A DNA stretch of 64,000 bases from Membranihabitans marinus (GTDB lineage Bacteria; Bacteroidota; Bacteroidia; Chitinophagales; Saprospiraceae): the NCBI RefSeq assembly GCF_019802045.1, contig NZ_JAHVHU010000010.1, positions 62,001 through 126,000 of the forward strand, written 5' to 3'. The notes beneath the pieces were generated by a model. It ran no database searches. It saw only the letters and a program-made list of their open reading frames with translations, and was not told the DNA's origin. A program made the translations under genes and the position numbers. Below, piece after piece: positions 16,285-25,787 of the stretch. Within the stretch, counting starts at the first letter, position 1. Each line of letters opens with the position of its first letter.

Positions 16285-17340
16285 TTATTTAATATTAATT
16301 TTCTCACTTTCTGCTCTTGCCTCATGTAATACGTGCGCTACTGATATTTCGCGCCCACCCTCTTCCTTACTACGCTCAGCAGCTGACATAAAGGCGTAAA
16401 TTCCTATCGTCTCCTCCTTAGCTACGGGACTCACTCCTGTATCAAAAAACGAAATGATAGGGGGCATTAAGGGGGCATACCCTGTGAAATCACCCAGTAA
16501 CATATTCTTTCCTTCTCCAAAAACGTGGCCCCCAAAATTCCAGGTTACGTTTCGATTCCCCCGGAGGGTACCTATTCGACCATTCCGCCATTTTCCTACG
16601 GTTAATTCTGATTCAGGCTCATAGTACCGGGTTACTTTTTCGCATTCCGCACCCAGTATCGTGAAGAGCATTTCTGTCCCATGTATTCCGTACCAAAACA
16701 GATCCGGATGACTCTCCTCTGTAGGAGCCGGGGTAAAAACATCTACGCCTTTCACATGGCCTACCTGTCCATTGGCCGCCTGTTGAACACTGTCGATATA
16801 CCGCAAAGTAGAAGATGAAAAAACCGGAACATTGTAAAAATCAGCAGCCCGGTATATAGCCAAAGTATCAACTAAGGATGCCGCCACTGGTTTGTCTACA
16901 AAAACTGGTTTCCCCGCTTTGAATACTTCCAATGCCTGTTCCAGGTGAATTTGCCCGTCATTCGATTCTAAAAGAACAACATCAACCTTCTTCAATAAGT
17001 CACTAATGGAATCGACTATTTCAACGCCCTGCGCTATGATGTCTTCGGTGTTCCCTGGAATCATATCCATACTACTTTGTATGGTCCGGCTTCCAAACGG
17101 ATAGGCGGCTACCACTTTATATCCTAGAAATTTGTCGCCAGCATCAGGACTGTTTAATATTTTTGCAAAATGTGGACCATGCCCGGTATCCAATCCAATA
17201 ACTCCAATTCTTCGGCCTTTTTCAATTTTACTGAACTGTGACCGGCTCTTTATGTGAAATAAGGGTGCACTGGCTAGAAGCAGTGATGTTTTTTTAACAA
17301 AACTTCTCCGATTGACCTTTCCATCTTCCTGTGTAACCAT
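16285..17340 (-). CDS. Gfo/Idh/MocA family oxidoreductase with Tat-type signal
   Basis: 351 residues. The N-terminus has a twin-arginine-like motif (NRRSFVKK) before a short hydrophobic stretch, suggesting export in folded form with NAD(P) bound. The Rossmann fold starts at RRIGVIGLDTGHGPHFAKIL, and the family lysine motif appears as VFVDKPVAASL (the EKP-like motif with Lys). Members oxidise, reduce or dehydrate sugars and cyclitols; exported members are common in Bacteroidota uptake loci, some acting as glycosidases through a redox mechanism. It lies between the phosphodiesterase-like gene and the SGNH-like gene, all in the same orientation. Substrate unknown. Confidence 0.87.
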   Translation of the reverse strand: MVTQEDGKVNRRSFVKKTSLLLASAPLFHIKSRSQFSKIEKGRRIGVIGLDTGHGPHFAKILNSPDAGDKFLGYKVVAAYPFGSRTIQSSMDMIPGNTEDIIAQGVEIVDSISDLLKKVDVVLLESNDGQIHLEQALEVFKAGKPVFVDKPVAASLVDTLAIYRAADFYNVPVFSSSTLRYIDSVQQAANGQVGHVKGVDVFTPAPTEESHPDLFWYGIHGTEMLFTILGAECEKVTRYYEPESELTVGKWRNGRIGTLRGNRNVTWNFGGHVFGEGKNMLLGDFTGYAPLMPPIISFFDTGVSPVAKEETIGIYAFMSAAERSKEEGGREISVAHVLHEARAESEKINIK

Positions 17341-17509
17341 GTTAGCGATTATTATATATTTTATCTGAATGTATTTTCAAAACACATATATAGTCAATTA
17401 TCCTGAGTTAATCATAAACTTAAATCTACCAACTATTCGACCTGAAGATAAACAGTCAGGATACACCCGTGCCTGACAGTTGTTATTAATATTATTCAAT
17501 TAATTACAA

Positions 17510-18286
17510 TTATTTTATCACAAAAATGCTCCGCATAGTACTACTAAAAATAGCTGCCATCCGTTGTTGGATATATTCATTTTTCCCTCTGGCAGGATGC
17601 CAACCAAAAGTTTTATCATTAATACTTTGAGTGTCTTTCGCATATGTAAGACTCATGTCTTGTCCTGTAACAGGATGGAGAACTTCTTGCGAAAATCCAA
17701 TTTTTTCATCAAATGCTATTAATTGAAGCCCCCATTTTTTTGCAAGCTTCCGAATACTTGAGTTGTACTTGTCCCTTCCCTCGTGCCAGTCTGTACAAAG
17801 CACAATGACAGCAGGTTTACCACTCCGGGTTCCATAGTACTTGGAATCTTTATTAAATTTCAAATTATAGCATTCTGTGAGATATCGTTTTATAACATAA
17901 TCATAAGCTGCAGCATAGTTACTCCGATCAAAAGGAGTCTCATAATCTGTATATGAATCTTTCAATTGAGTACTATCAAATACATCCCTATTGACAACAT
18001 GCATAATGATTAAGGCATCCATATCTTCAAGCTCTTCATCGCTGTATAAAGTGCCTTCCATCATTTGATTGGCTGCATCAGCGATTGCCGTTCCACCCTT
18101 CGCACGATTGATGGTCTTGGCTCCTAGCGACTCACAGCCTAGTTCGAACCAACCGTTAACCTGGCTCGCAAACGAAGCACCAGTCAGTAAAAATGTAAGG
18201 GAGTCTTTTACATTGACCTGTCCATAACTTTGGGATTTCACAATAAGTAAAAGTAATAAAACGGTTCTTAGGAATTTCATTTTCAT
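17510..18286 (-). CDS. DUF5040 / SGNH-like secreted protein
   Basis: 258 residues with a signal peptide (MKMKFLRTVLLLLLIV, probable cut after YGQ). The segments LLTGASFASQVNGWFELGC, LGAKTINRAKGGTAIADA, DALIIMHVVNRDVF and VIVLCTDWHEGRDKYN match my memory of DUF5040, a Bacteroidota family with an SGNH-hydrolase-like fold. The Ser in TGASFA is at the place of the SGNH nucleophile, and a His is present in GWHPARGKNEY near the C-terminus. If active, it could remove acetyl or other ester groups from an imported glycan. It sits in a minus-strand cluster with the TIM-barrel-like and oxidoreductase genes. No experimentally described function is known to me. Confidence 0.72.
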   Translation of the reverse strand: MKMKFLRTVLLLLLIVKSQSYGQVNVKDSLTFLLTGASFASQVNGWFELGCESLGAKTINRAKGGTAIADAANQMMEGTLYSDEELEDMDALIIMHVVNRDVFDSTQLKDSYTDYETPFDRSNYAAAYDYVIKRYLTECYNLKFNKDSKYYGTRSGKPAVIVLCTDWHEGRDKYNSSIRKLAKKWGLQLIAFDEKIGFSQEVLHPVTGQDMSLTYAKDTQSINDKTFGWHPARGKNEYIQQRMAAIFSSTMRSIFVIK

Positions 18287-18423
18287 CTTTATCTGTTAAT
18301 TAATTACAATTTCAGTTAAAGCATTTCCCTTTACTTAACAAGAGCGCATTGGACAGGTCATCGAGGTCAAGTTCACGATTTACAGTTTGAATACGCCACT
18401 TTGAGTATTGTAAGGCCGAAGCT

Positions 18424-19887
18424 TCATTCTATATAACACTTAATATTTTCAACATTATTTGCGCTGGTTTTCCCATATAGCCAGAATTCGGGGGTATCCC
18501 TGAGTTTCTGGATAATTACATAAAAAGGAACTTCGGGAAAATCTCGACTCTTTAGCTCCACCCGATTACCATCTATATTTATTTTATTGATGGTTGGATA
18601 AATGCGTTTTTTGTTATTATCCAAAAAATAAAAATTATCCGACTTTATTGTAGTTTCAACATGGATTCGTTTTTGAAAAGAAAGCCCGATCCGATCTGAC
18701 CCGATTCGATCAGTCTTCATAAGACGTGGAGCTTCATCATATATGTATCCTCCCAAATGATATTCATAAGCTGTCATCACATCATATCCCTCTTTTTCCG
18801 AAAAGTGAATAAAGTCCTGAATCCATTCTTGAGATTTCACCATATTTGCATTGGAACCGATGTCGGCTTGAATCCCCACAGGCAGGTCAGGTTGTATATT
18901 TTTTATTTCCTTAATAAAGGGTTCGTAGGCTTTGATGTAATCAGCCGGCAGTTGTTCCTCGGACTTAATCCAATCCGGCCAATGGGTTTGGATATAATGA
19001 AGATCCGGTTGTACGAGCTCAATCATGGCAGGCACATCCAATCCCTGATCTTCCCTCAGCTTTTTCACAGGATGATCACCAGCGTCAATCGCCAGACTCC
19101 AGGTAGCTATTTTAGCATCAGAACGAGATTCCCGGATCCCGTTTGGCCCATTGAATATTTCATTTAAGAAATGATTGACTCCATTGACTCTAAAAGTCAT
19201 CCACTTCTCGTATACCTTTGGTATATTTTTGTAATATCGGGGATCATCAGCATCAGTAAAATCAGGCATCTCCACGCCATAAATGGCATAGAATGCCTCC
19301 TGAGCATTTGGCCCGACATCTCCGTAATGTCCTCTGCTCATGCCATTCCACGAGGGCAGATAAGCTTCCGCTAATTCTATACCGTCAAATGGATACGTAG
19401 TCATCAAACCAACCAACTTCCGCTTTTTCCAGGAAACAAATTCTTCATTGAACGGAGATAAAAAGGTATATCCTCCTGTTCCATTCTGACCATTTGTAAA
19501 TTCCATTTTCCAGGATTCCCATCCTTTCGGATAATTGGCCGTAGAATAGGTGCCATTCCCCAGCGTCATCAACCAAACTTCTACCCCACAATCTTTCAAG
19601 GCTTGAACCAGCTCACCATCTACCTTATTTTCATTTGTGACGAAATAGTGTACAACTCTGAATCCATTGAGCTTCAATTCTTCAGCGATACTTTCGGGTG
19701 AACGGTTTTGATAATAGGAGAAACCGGGATCGATCTGGATGGATTTGATGATGGTATCGAAAGTAACGTTCGGATCCTCTGAAGCACTTTTACCAAATCC
19801 GGAATCGAATCGACAGGATAGAATGATCAAAAGACTCAAAAATAAATTCACAGTCACTATTCGATTATATTGGTTCTCGCATGACAT
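18424..19887 (-). CDS. Probable TIM-barrel glycoside-hydrolase-like secreted protein
   Basis: 487 residues from ATG 19887, which places the hydrophobic signal VNLFLSLLIILSC and the likely lipidated Cys close to the start; ATG 19923 would add 12 residues. The pattern is that of an (alpha/beta)8 barrel: strands such as FRVVHYFVTNE, VEVWLMTLGNG, PFDGIELAEAYLP, IATWSLAID, LPVGIQADIGSN and YDVMTAYEYHLGG alternate with helices. The Glu in FDGIELAEAY and the Glu in AYEYHLGG lie at strand ends where retaining glycosidases keep their acids. I cannot place it in a named GH family. A beta-sandwich-like tail of about 90 residues follows. It starts right after the beta-propeller gene and is probably co-transcribed with it. 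Confidence 0.6.
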   Translation of the reverse strand: MSCENQYNRIVTVNLFLSLLIILSCRFDSGFGKSASEDPNVTFDTIIKSIQIDPGFSYYQNRSPESIAEELKLNGFRVVHYFVTNENKVDGELVQALKDCGVEVWLMTLGNGTYSTANYPKGWESWKMEFTNGQNGTGGYTFLSPFNEEFVSWKKRKLVGLMTTYPFDGIELAEAYLPSWNGMSRGHYGDVGPNAQEAFYAIYGVEMPDFTDADDPRYYKNIPKVYEKWMTFRVNGVNHFLNEIFNGPNGIRESRSDAKIATWSLAIDAGDHPVKKLREDQGLDVPAMIELVQPDLHYIQTHWPDWIKSEEQLPADYIKAYEPFIKEIKNIQPDLPVGIQADIGSNANMVKSQEWIQDFIHFSEKEGYDVMTAYEYHLGGYIYDEAPRLMKTDRIGSDRIGLSFQKRIHVETTIKSDNFYFLDNNKKRIYPTINKINIDGNRVELKSRDFPEVPFYVIIQKLRDTPEFWLYGKTSANNVENIKCYIE

Positions 19888-19923
19888 TATAAAAATTGAA
19901 AGGTGTTTATTAATCCTTATCAT

Positions 19924-21786
19924 TTATTCTTTAACCACCTTCACTCGCATCAATACAGCGTCATGCGGATAATACAAATACCCATCATCCTTGACTTCTG
20001 CAAAACGTGCGCCAATAATGGAATCATCCTGAGCCAGCAATTGCAGATGATTGGTGTTCGAATCGATAGAAAACAACTGTCCGTTGACCACATCAACCCC
20101 ATAGAGTATTCCATCGCGTCCAGCGCGATCGCTCAACATAAGTTTTGGGGTTTTAACTTGAAGCTGTGTTTTCAACTTTCCTTTGAAGGTCACTTTATAA
20201 TTAATGGGATCAAAAGCATAAATACTGTCTTTGGCGGTACCATACACCATCCCGTTGGACGCTAAAACAGTTTTTCCATATTTTCTTGCAGTTGGAATAG
20301 GTTGTGATTTATATTTCACCGTCTCAGTTTCCGGATCCCAAATAAAAATGAAAGCAGAGCGTGCTTTGGGTTTTGCGCTGGTCCCGCCATAAATGGACGA
20401 CGTAATTAGCAATTCTCCAGTCATAGGTATGGATGTTATTGAAGTTAGACTTTGGTCCTTGATCAATCCCTTAAAGGTCTTTACAACTCGTGTCTGAGTG
20501 TTTATTTCCGTCAATACCCCACCTAAATACCCTTTAATAGGAAAAGTAGGAGCATATATATGTCCGTTTTCACCATAAACCATCTGGACTATCCGTTCCT
20601 GGTTGTCGGTGGCTTTTAAATGAGCGATACTCGTTTGATTTATGGGACCTGCTTCCTCATCATAATCAAAGTAATCGATGTATCCGCCGGTATAACTGCT
20701 CATATACAAGCCATCACTTGAAGAGAGAATGTCATACACTTGCACTCCGCCCCGGGTTATCTTACCCAGGTCTTCGAACTGGCGCGATTTCAAATCAAAA
20801 GTAAATACATGACCTGGCTTAAGGCTACTCCCATAAAGTTTCTCTTTAAATACATCTCCAATGCTGTAGATCTCATGCGCAGGAGGTTCAAATTCACTTT
20901 TAACCTGTATTCTTTCTTTGGAACCGATATCCTCTAAGACCAGTGCTCCCTTTTCATTTATAAATAAAGCTCTGTGACTAATTGTATTATGATCCTTCTT
21001 CCTTTTTCTCTTCGGTTTGGTTTTTCCTTCTATGATTCCATCAGGGGTACATAAAAACTTCGTACTGCCTTTTTTGCCATAAACCTTTCCATCTTCCGCT
21101 ATCCAAATTCGGGGTTGTCCGTAGGTTTGCAAATATTCTGGCAGAATCTGTTTCTTCGTTTTGGTCTCTGGATTATACACCCACAGTTCTCCATGATGCA
21201 TACCTGTGGGAAAGTAAATGATACCATCATCTGAAGAAGCTGGATTGATCACATATTCGGTTCCTGGTGTAGAAGATATCTGGTCTAAAACTTCCACACT
21301 TTCTGTTTCAGGGTCCAAGACAGACACGGCGGTTCTGGGATAAGTTCCCACATAAATTTTCCCATCAGGTGCGATGGTGTAACTTGTACTCATCCAGTAT
21401 TTGGATTTAGTTACTTCACCGATCACTGATAACTTATCCGTATTCACGTCATATCTAAAAAATCGGCCGGGCACTCCGGCGTATATGTGTATTATATGAT
21501 TCGATTCTTTAAAAATTAATACCCCATTGGCTTTCCCATAGGGGGTAAGATCGATTTCAGTCAATTCACCGCTCTCTAAATTGATGCCTATTAAGGCACT
21601 TCGGTCCGCATCGGTAAGGCTGGCCCATGCTATGGAACCTGTAGACGGCGTCGAGGTGACAAACTGGATAGGAATGGTAGATCGAACGGGCTTTCCTAAT
21701 GCTTCAAAATTATATTTATTCTCCTGGCTCTGGACAATATTAGTAACATATAGGAGACTCAACAAAAGGCATATAAATAATCTCAA
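19924..21786 (-). CDS. Secreted beta-propeller protein
   Basis: 620 residues with a signal peptide (MRLFICLLLSLLYVTNIVQS). The body consists of repeated units of about 50-60 residues built around phrases such as APDGKIYVGTYPR, SSDDGIIYFPTG, AEDGKVYGKKG, GENGHIYAPTFP, ASNGMVYGTAKD and RDGILYGVDV, which is typical of a 7- or 8-bladed beta-propeller. Several such folds bind or cleave polysaccharides (for example oligogalacturonate-type lyases and PQQ-like propellers), but no catalytic motif is recognisable. A basic stretch KPKRKRKKDH near residue 260 interrupts the repeats. Its stop codon directly abuts the next gene. A carbohydrate-binding or lyase role is only a guess from context. Confidence 0.7.
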   Translation of the reverse strand: MRLFICLLLSLLYVTNIVQSQENKYNFEALGKPVRSTIPIQFVTSTPSTGSIAWASLTDADRSALIGINLESGELTEIDLTPYGKANGVLIFKESNHIIHIYAGVPGRFFRYDVNTDKLSVIGEVTKSKYWMSTSYTIAPDGKIYVGTYPRTAVSVLDPETESVEVLDQISSTPGTEYVINPASSDDGIIYFPTGMHHGELWVYNPETKTKKQILPEYLQTYGQPRIWIAEDGKVYGKKGSTKFLCTPDGIIEGKTKPKRKRKKDHNTISHRALFINEKGALVLEDIGSKERIQVKSEFEPPAHEIYSIGDVFKEKLYGSSLKPGHVFTFDLKSRQFEDLGKITRGGVQVYDILSSSDGLYMSSYTGGYIDYFDYDEEAGPINQTSIAHLKATDNQERIVQMVYGENGHIYAPTFPIKGYLGGVLTEINTQTRVVKTFKGLIKDQSLTSITSIPMTGELLITSSIYGGTSAKPKARSAFIFIWDPETETVKYKSQPIPTARKYGKTVLASNGMVYGTAKDSIYAFDPINYKVTFKGKLKTQLQVKTPKLMLSDRAGRDGILYGVDVVNGQLFSIDSNTNHLQLLAQDDSIIGARFAEVKDDGYLYYPHDAVLMRVKVVKE

Positions 21787-21984
21787 TACAAAAACATTTA
21801 AACAATTAAAATAACTTCCTATTTATGCAAAATACGATTGCCTCAAATAATTCGAATAGCAAAATTATCATGATCCATCCTAGCAGTATTCGAGTTATTC
21901 ATATCTATTAAATAATCATACTACTAGAAAGTACAAACATGACTACAGTGAAAGAGAGGTAAACACCAATTATCCAACTTATTG

Positions 21985-22695
21985 TCATTCAATAAGAAAC
22001 TTTTCTGGCTCAGTAAAAAATGTATCCAATGCGGTCGTATCCGGTAAAAATGCCGAAACCATTTCAAATGATTGCCCAATAGGATAATCAGACAAGACGT
22101 CTTCAGAAGATTCCCGATTGATCACCTTCGTTATCATTGAGTCCCGAATTGATTCATAGGTTACGATAGAATATACTAATTCCTCCTCAGCTGGGCTCCA
22201 ATTCAAAATCACTTGATTTTCATCAACTACAGAATATGAACTATAGCTTCGATTCAATAAAGATCTTTGATACCGATCACCATAAACCTCACTAATCAAC
22301 CTAGAAGGAACCGAACTGTTTCTGTACTTGTCAAAAATTATTACTTCGAATTCATGCGTTTTTTCTTCAAGATTTTCAATGGTTAATTGGACAGTGTCTA
22401 CGTAAATTGATTTTTCGAGTATTCCTGAAATTGAATCCCGTTTATTGTTCCAATACACAGCATATTGATGTACTTTAGGATCAGCAATCAGCAACCAAGT
22501 CAATTCTGCCCTATTATATCCTCCGCGAACCTGTAAGGAATCTGCTTTTGACACATAGATTGTTTCACCATCCTTAACAAAATCCCAATAGGTATCTTCC
22601 ATCGATTCACATCCAGTTAACCAAATTGCAGCACTGAAAAAAAATATGATTAGATTATTATTCACGTTAATTAAATTTTTAAGTTTCTTATTCAT
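21985..22695 (-). CDS. DUF4998 surface lipoprotein
   Basis: 236 residues with a lipoprotein signal ending WLTGC (Cys29) followed by ESMEDTYWDFVKDGE, as in DUF4998 proteins of Bacteroidota uptake loci. Motifs resembling the family are YVSKADSLQVRGGYNRAELTW and VHQYAVYWNN, consistent with fibronectin-III-like beta-sandwich folding. The first codons overlap the end of the upstream gene (22688) by 8 bases, indicating coupled translation. It occupies the slot of SusE/F-like surface binding proteins behind a SusD gene, so a role in substrate capture is likely. The exact ligand is unknown. Confidence 0.75.
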   Translation of the reverse strand: MNKKLKNLINVNNNLIIFFFSAAIWLTGCESMEDTYWDFVKDGETIYVSKADSLQVRGGYNRAELTWLLIADPKVHQYAVYWNNKRDSISGILEKSIYVDTVQLTIENLEEKTHEFEVIIFDKYRNSSVPSRLISEVYGDRYQRSLLNRSYSSYSVVDENQVILNWSPAEEELVYSIVTYESIRDSMITKVINRESSEDVLSDYPIGQSFEMVSAFLPDTTALDTFFTEPEKFLIE

Positions 22696-23866
22696 CTACT
22701 TGACCCCACAAGGTTAACTCCAAAGCACACATATATTGAACATTACCCCATGTTTCCAACGCCTTAAATCTGACATATCTATATGATTGGTCGGAGGATT
22801 GAAAAGAAAAATCTTCTCCTTCTGCATTTCTTTTAAGATCTGCATCTGAAAGTTGGCCTACTGGAAGCTCTGACGGTTTGATAGATTCAAAGTCACCCAA
22901 CAAGTCCCATTTATTCCAGTCTGTAGAAGGTGAATTAGAACCATATATCTGAAACAACCGTGGAGAACAGCTCCCATACCTCCAGGTGTTACTATGGGAT
23001 ACTTGATTTAGCTTCATTCTACCTATAAAGTAATTTTTTCCTAAATCAATTGTTATCCAGGTAGGCATCCCTGAGGCTTCAATATTGTTTTTATTTTGAA
23101 AAAAGTATGTTCTTGATCCCGGAGTCCATAGTTGAGATAATGGGCCATACAATGGGTCGTTAAAATCATCTAACAATGCAGCATCTTTCCACAAACTTTT
23201 ATCTAGCTCTTCTTCATATAAAGGTGTAAGTTCTGCAAAAAGGGTATCCGAGCTGTTTTGCCATTTATCTGTTATCCAAAATGCAAACTGAGTCGGTTTT
23301 GCCTCAAAACCTCTCACCGCATAATAAACTTCTTTAGAATTAGAATAATACCTGTCATAGTCAACCCACTCACCAATAGAATCTTTGTAAGATATATGTA
23401 CTACATTGTCCACTTCATCAATATTCTTTAAATTGATCGCAACACCTCCAAAAGCTGCAGACACCTTTAGAGAATCGTATAAAGAATGAACGTATGGCCT
23501 TTCCGGATGAATTGTAACATCCACTGGTGTCGACTTATGCTCTGCCCGATTAACACCATATAGTTTTATCTGGTAGGTTTGTTCCCGCCCAAACCCTTCT
23601 AGCTCTATAAAGTTTTTAAATACAGATGATTTTACACGTTGCACATCACCTTTATCGGTTGTCCGATACTCAGCCATCACATACAACATGGAAGGGTCAT
23701 CTGGTAAAGAATAATAAATTTTTGCTCCCCCAGGTTTATTTTCAACTCTAATGTTAAATATTGCTTGGGGTTGACCTCCGACGTCCACCAATGGCTTCTT
23801 CTCTTCCGCATCACAAGCAATTAATAAATAAGAAATTAGAATAAAACAAATAAATCTACCATTCAT
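22688..23866 (-). CDS. Surface lipoprotein with DUF4959-like N-terminus and discoidin (F5/8 type C) domain
   Basis: 392 residues; lipoprotein signal ending YLLIAC (Cys18). The first 230 residues resemble the DUF4959/DUF5126 beta-sandwich modules of Bacteroidota uptake loci. The last 150 residues form a discoidin-like (DUF5000 / F5/8 type C) carbohydrate-binding fold: WITIDLGKNYFIGRMKLNQV, FQIYGSNSPSTDWNKW and YRYVRFKALETWGNVQY. Such domains bind glycans at the cell surface. The gene lies 18 bases behind the SusD gene and overlaps the DUF4998 gene, so all belong to one operon with the SusCD pair at 23885-29297. Confidence 0.8.
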   Translation of the reverse strand: MNGRFICFILISYLLIACDAEEKKPLVDVGGQPQAIFNIRVENKPGGAKIYYSLPDDPSMLYVMAEYRTTDKGDVQRVKSSVFKNFIELEGFGREQTYQIKLYGVNRAEHKSTPVDVTIHPERPYVHSLYDSLKVSAAFGGVAINLKNIDEVDNVVHISYKDSIGEWVDYDRYYSNSKEVYYAVRGFEAKPTQFAFWITDKWQNSSDTLFAELTPLYEEELDKSLWKDAALLDDFNDPLYGPLSQLWTPGSRTYFFQNKNNIEASGMPTWITIDLGKNYFIGRMKLNQVSHSNTWRYGSCSPRLFQIYGSNSPSTDWNKWDLLGDFESIKPSELPVGQLSDADLKRNAEGEDFSFQSSDQSYRYVRFKALETWGNVQYMCALELTLWGQVDE

Positions 23867-23884
23867 AATAAGTGCTATTTATTT

Positions 23885-25783
23885 TTACCATCCAGGATTC
23901 TGGATTAAATTTTTGTTTACAATTAAATCATATTCCTGGAGCGGCCAAAAATAATCTTTCAACCCAAAAGTCTGTTCGTGAAGGATTCGCTCCCTGTAAA
24001 AACCTTGTATGGATTTCTGATCTACATCCCACCCTGTGATGGGTTGATTCAACTCCACCGGTGCGGTCTTCCATCTTCGCACATCCCAAAACCGTTGACC
24101 TTCAAACGCCATATCAATCGTTCTTTCTCGCTGAATAATTTCTCTTAAACCGTTTTTTGTATTCGGTTTGCTCGGGGTTTTAGAAAAGTTTTCCCAAGAT
24201 TCCAACACGCTATTCAACCCTGCTTTTTTACGAATCAAGTCGAGATACTTAAAAGCCTCAGGTCCCGGTCCTTTCACCTCATTAGCAGCCTCAGCATACA
24301 ATAAATAAAGGTCACCCAATCGCAACATAACCCAAGGATATGCAATAGCAGAATAGGATTTTGGGGTTGGGTTTGTATTAGTAAAATGAATCAATTTTTT
24401 GGCATAATAGCCGGTAACAGCATGCCAACCCGTCTGTGTTTTACCGCCATATTCTCCGATTTTCAACTCGAGCCAATAGACATTATCCTCATCGTACTTG
24501 CCCTGGCCATACCATATTCCACGGTCAAAACCCAAAGAGGCATAAAACCGGGGCTCTCGGTTAAAATGAAAATTTACGGTTCTTTCTCCCGTTTTTAAAT
24601 AATTTTCATCCTCCTCTAGTGCCGTAGAAATTCCAAATCGATCTCCATAATTCCAGGTTACATCTTCATCAATAGGCACCCCATTTTCAGAATAGTATTT
24701 TTCGGCAATTTTCATGGTTACTCCTGTACTCCCATTAGGCTTACTGTTTTGATTTTGTTGCTGCCAATTAAATGCCTTCGGCGCTACCCATTCTTGAAAA
24801 GATTGAGTCGTACTGTTAGTGTGGGCCCAAATAATTTCAGGGTTCCAACGCTCAGTAATAGTACCCCGATGCGTTAACTTCAGTTTTGTACTATCTGAAA
24901 TATCTCTGGTCTGTTGTGTCAATTCAAATTCATACAATTGATATCCTACGGAATGCGCTAACTCAATTGCAGAATCAATGGCTTCCAATGCTCGTTCCCA
25001 CTTCTCTGGTTGGTATGCCGTATTGAACAGAGCGGTTCCCTCGGAATCGACCATGCCCTGATAATCCGTATTCCCATTGAAAAGCGGGCTGGCCGCATAA
25101 GTCAGTATTTTTGCTTTTATGCCCAGAGCAATTGGTGCGGTAATCCGTCCATATTCGGTATTTTCATCTTGAATTTCTATGGGTAAATCCTGAGAAGACT
25201 CATCAATCAAATTGACAACATACTCGAACACCTCATCGACCGGTTTTCGATGTACTCGAACCTCGTCACCGGAAGCAGAAATGGGCAAGTTCTGATCAAT
25301 AATCGGAATGGGGCCGTAACACTTTAACAGGTAAAAATGATAATAGGCCTTTAGAAACTTCACCTCGGCAGCCCAACGTTTCTTTTCATACTGATCCATA
25401 TCCGGAACTGACTCCATATTATCTAAAAATATATTACACTGGCTGATGCCTTCCCACAAATCGGTTACACCATCGCCATTCCAATAGTCCATATGCGGAT
25501 TATTCGTATTCTGTACTCCACGTGCTATCGTCCACGATCTCCACCAAACCTTATCATTAGACAACCAAAATTCATCCGCCGCATACCCCATGTTTTTATA
25601 TTTATCACCTAAGTCAGGTAAATAGGAATAACACGTAAACAAATACTTTTCAGCTGCGCTGCGTAAACGAAATGCGTAATCTATAGTAGCCACATTATCA
25701 GGAACCACATCCAGGAAACTGTCGCAGGAAGAAAAAAGTATTATACAGCTAACAGTAAAAACCTTATATATAGAAGTTTTCAT
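23885..25783 (-). CDS. SusD/RagB family lipoprotein
   Basis: 632 residues. The signal ends in LFSSC (Cys20), then DSFLDVVPDNVATIDYAF, the usual start of RagB/SusD proteins. SusD N-terminal features (KFLKAYYHFYLLKCYGPIPII) and C-terminal RagB features (YAEAANEV, REIIQRERTIDMAFEGQRFWDVRRW, ending NLIQNPGW) are both present, so the protein is complete. It forms the surface lid of the STN-containing SusC encoded 4 bases upstream (25788-29297). Expression is probably governed by the FecR/ECF sigma pair at 29347-31031. Confidence 0.96.
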   Translation of the reverse strand: MKTSIYKVFTVSCIILFSSCDSFLDVVPDNVATIDYAFRLRSAAEKYLFTCYSYLPDLGDKYKNMGYAADEFWLSNDKVWWRSWTIARGVQNTNNPHMDYWNGDGVTDLWEGISQCNIFLDNMESVPDMDQYEKKRWAAEVKFLKAYYHFYLLKCYGPIPIIDQNLPISASGDEVRVHRKPVDEVFEYVVNLIDESSQDLPIEIQDENTEYGRITAPIALGIKAKILTYAASPLFNGNTDYQGMVDSEGTALFNTAYQPEKWERALEAIDSAIELAHSVGYQLYEFELTQQTRDISDSTKLKLTHRGTITERWNPEIIWAHTNSTTQSFQEWVAPKAFNWQQQNQNSKPNGSTGVTMKIAEKYYSENGVPIDEDVTWNYGDRFGISTALEEDENYLKTGERTVNFHFNREPRFYASLGFDRGIWYGQGKYDEDNVYWLELKIGEYGGKTQTGWHAVTGYYAKKLIHFTNTNPTPKSYSAIAYPWVMLRLGDLYLLYAEAANEVKGPGPEAFKYLDLIRKKAGLNSVLESWENFSKTPSKPNTKNGLREIIQRERTIDMAFEGQRFWDVRRWKTAPVELNQPITGWDVDQKSIQGFYRERILHEQTFGLKDYFWPLQEYDLIVNKNLIQNPGW

Positions 25784-25787
25784 ATTA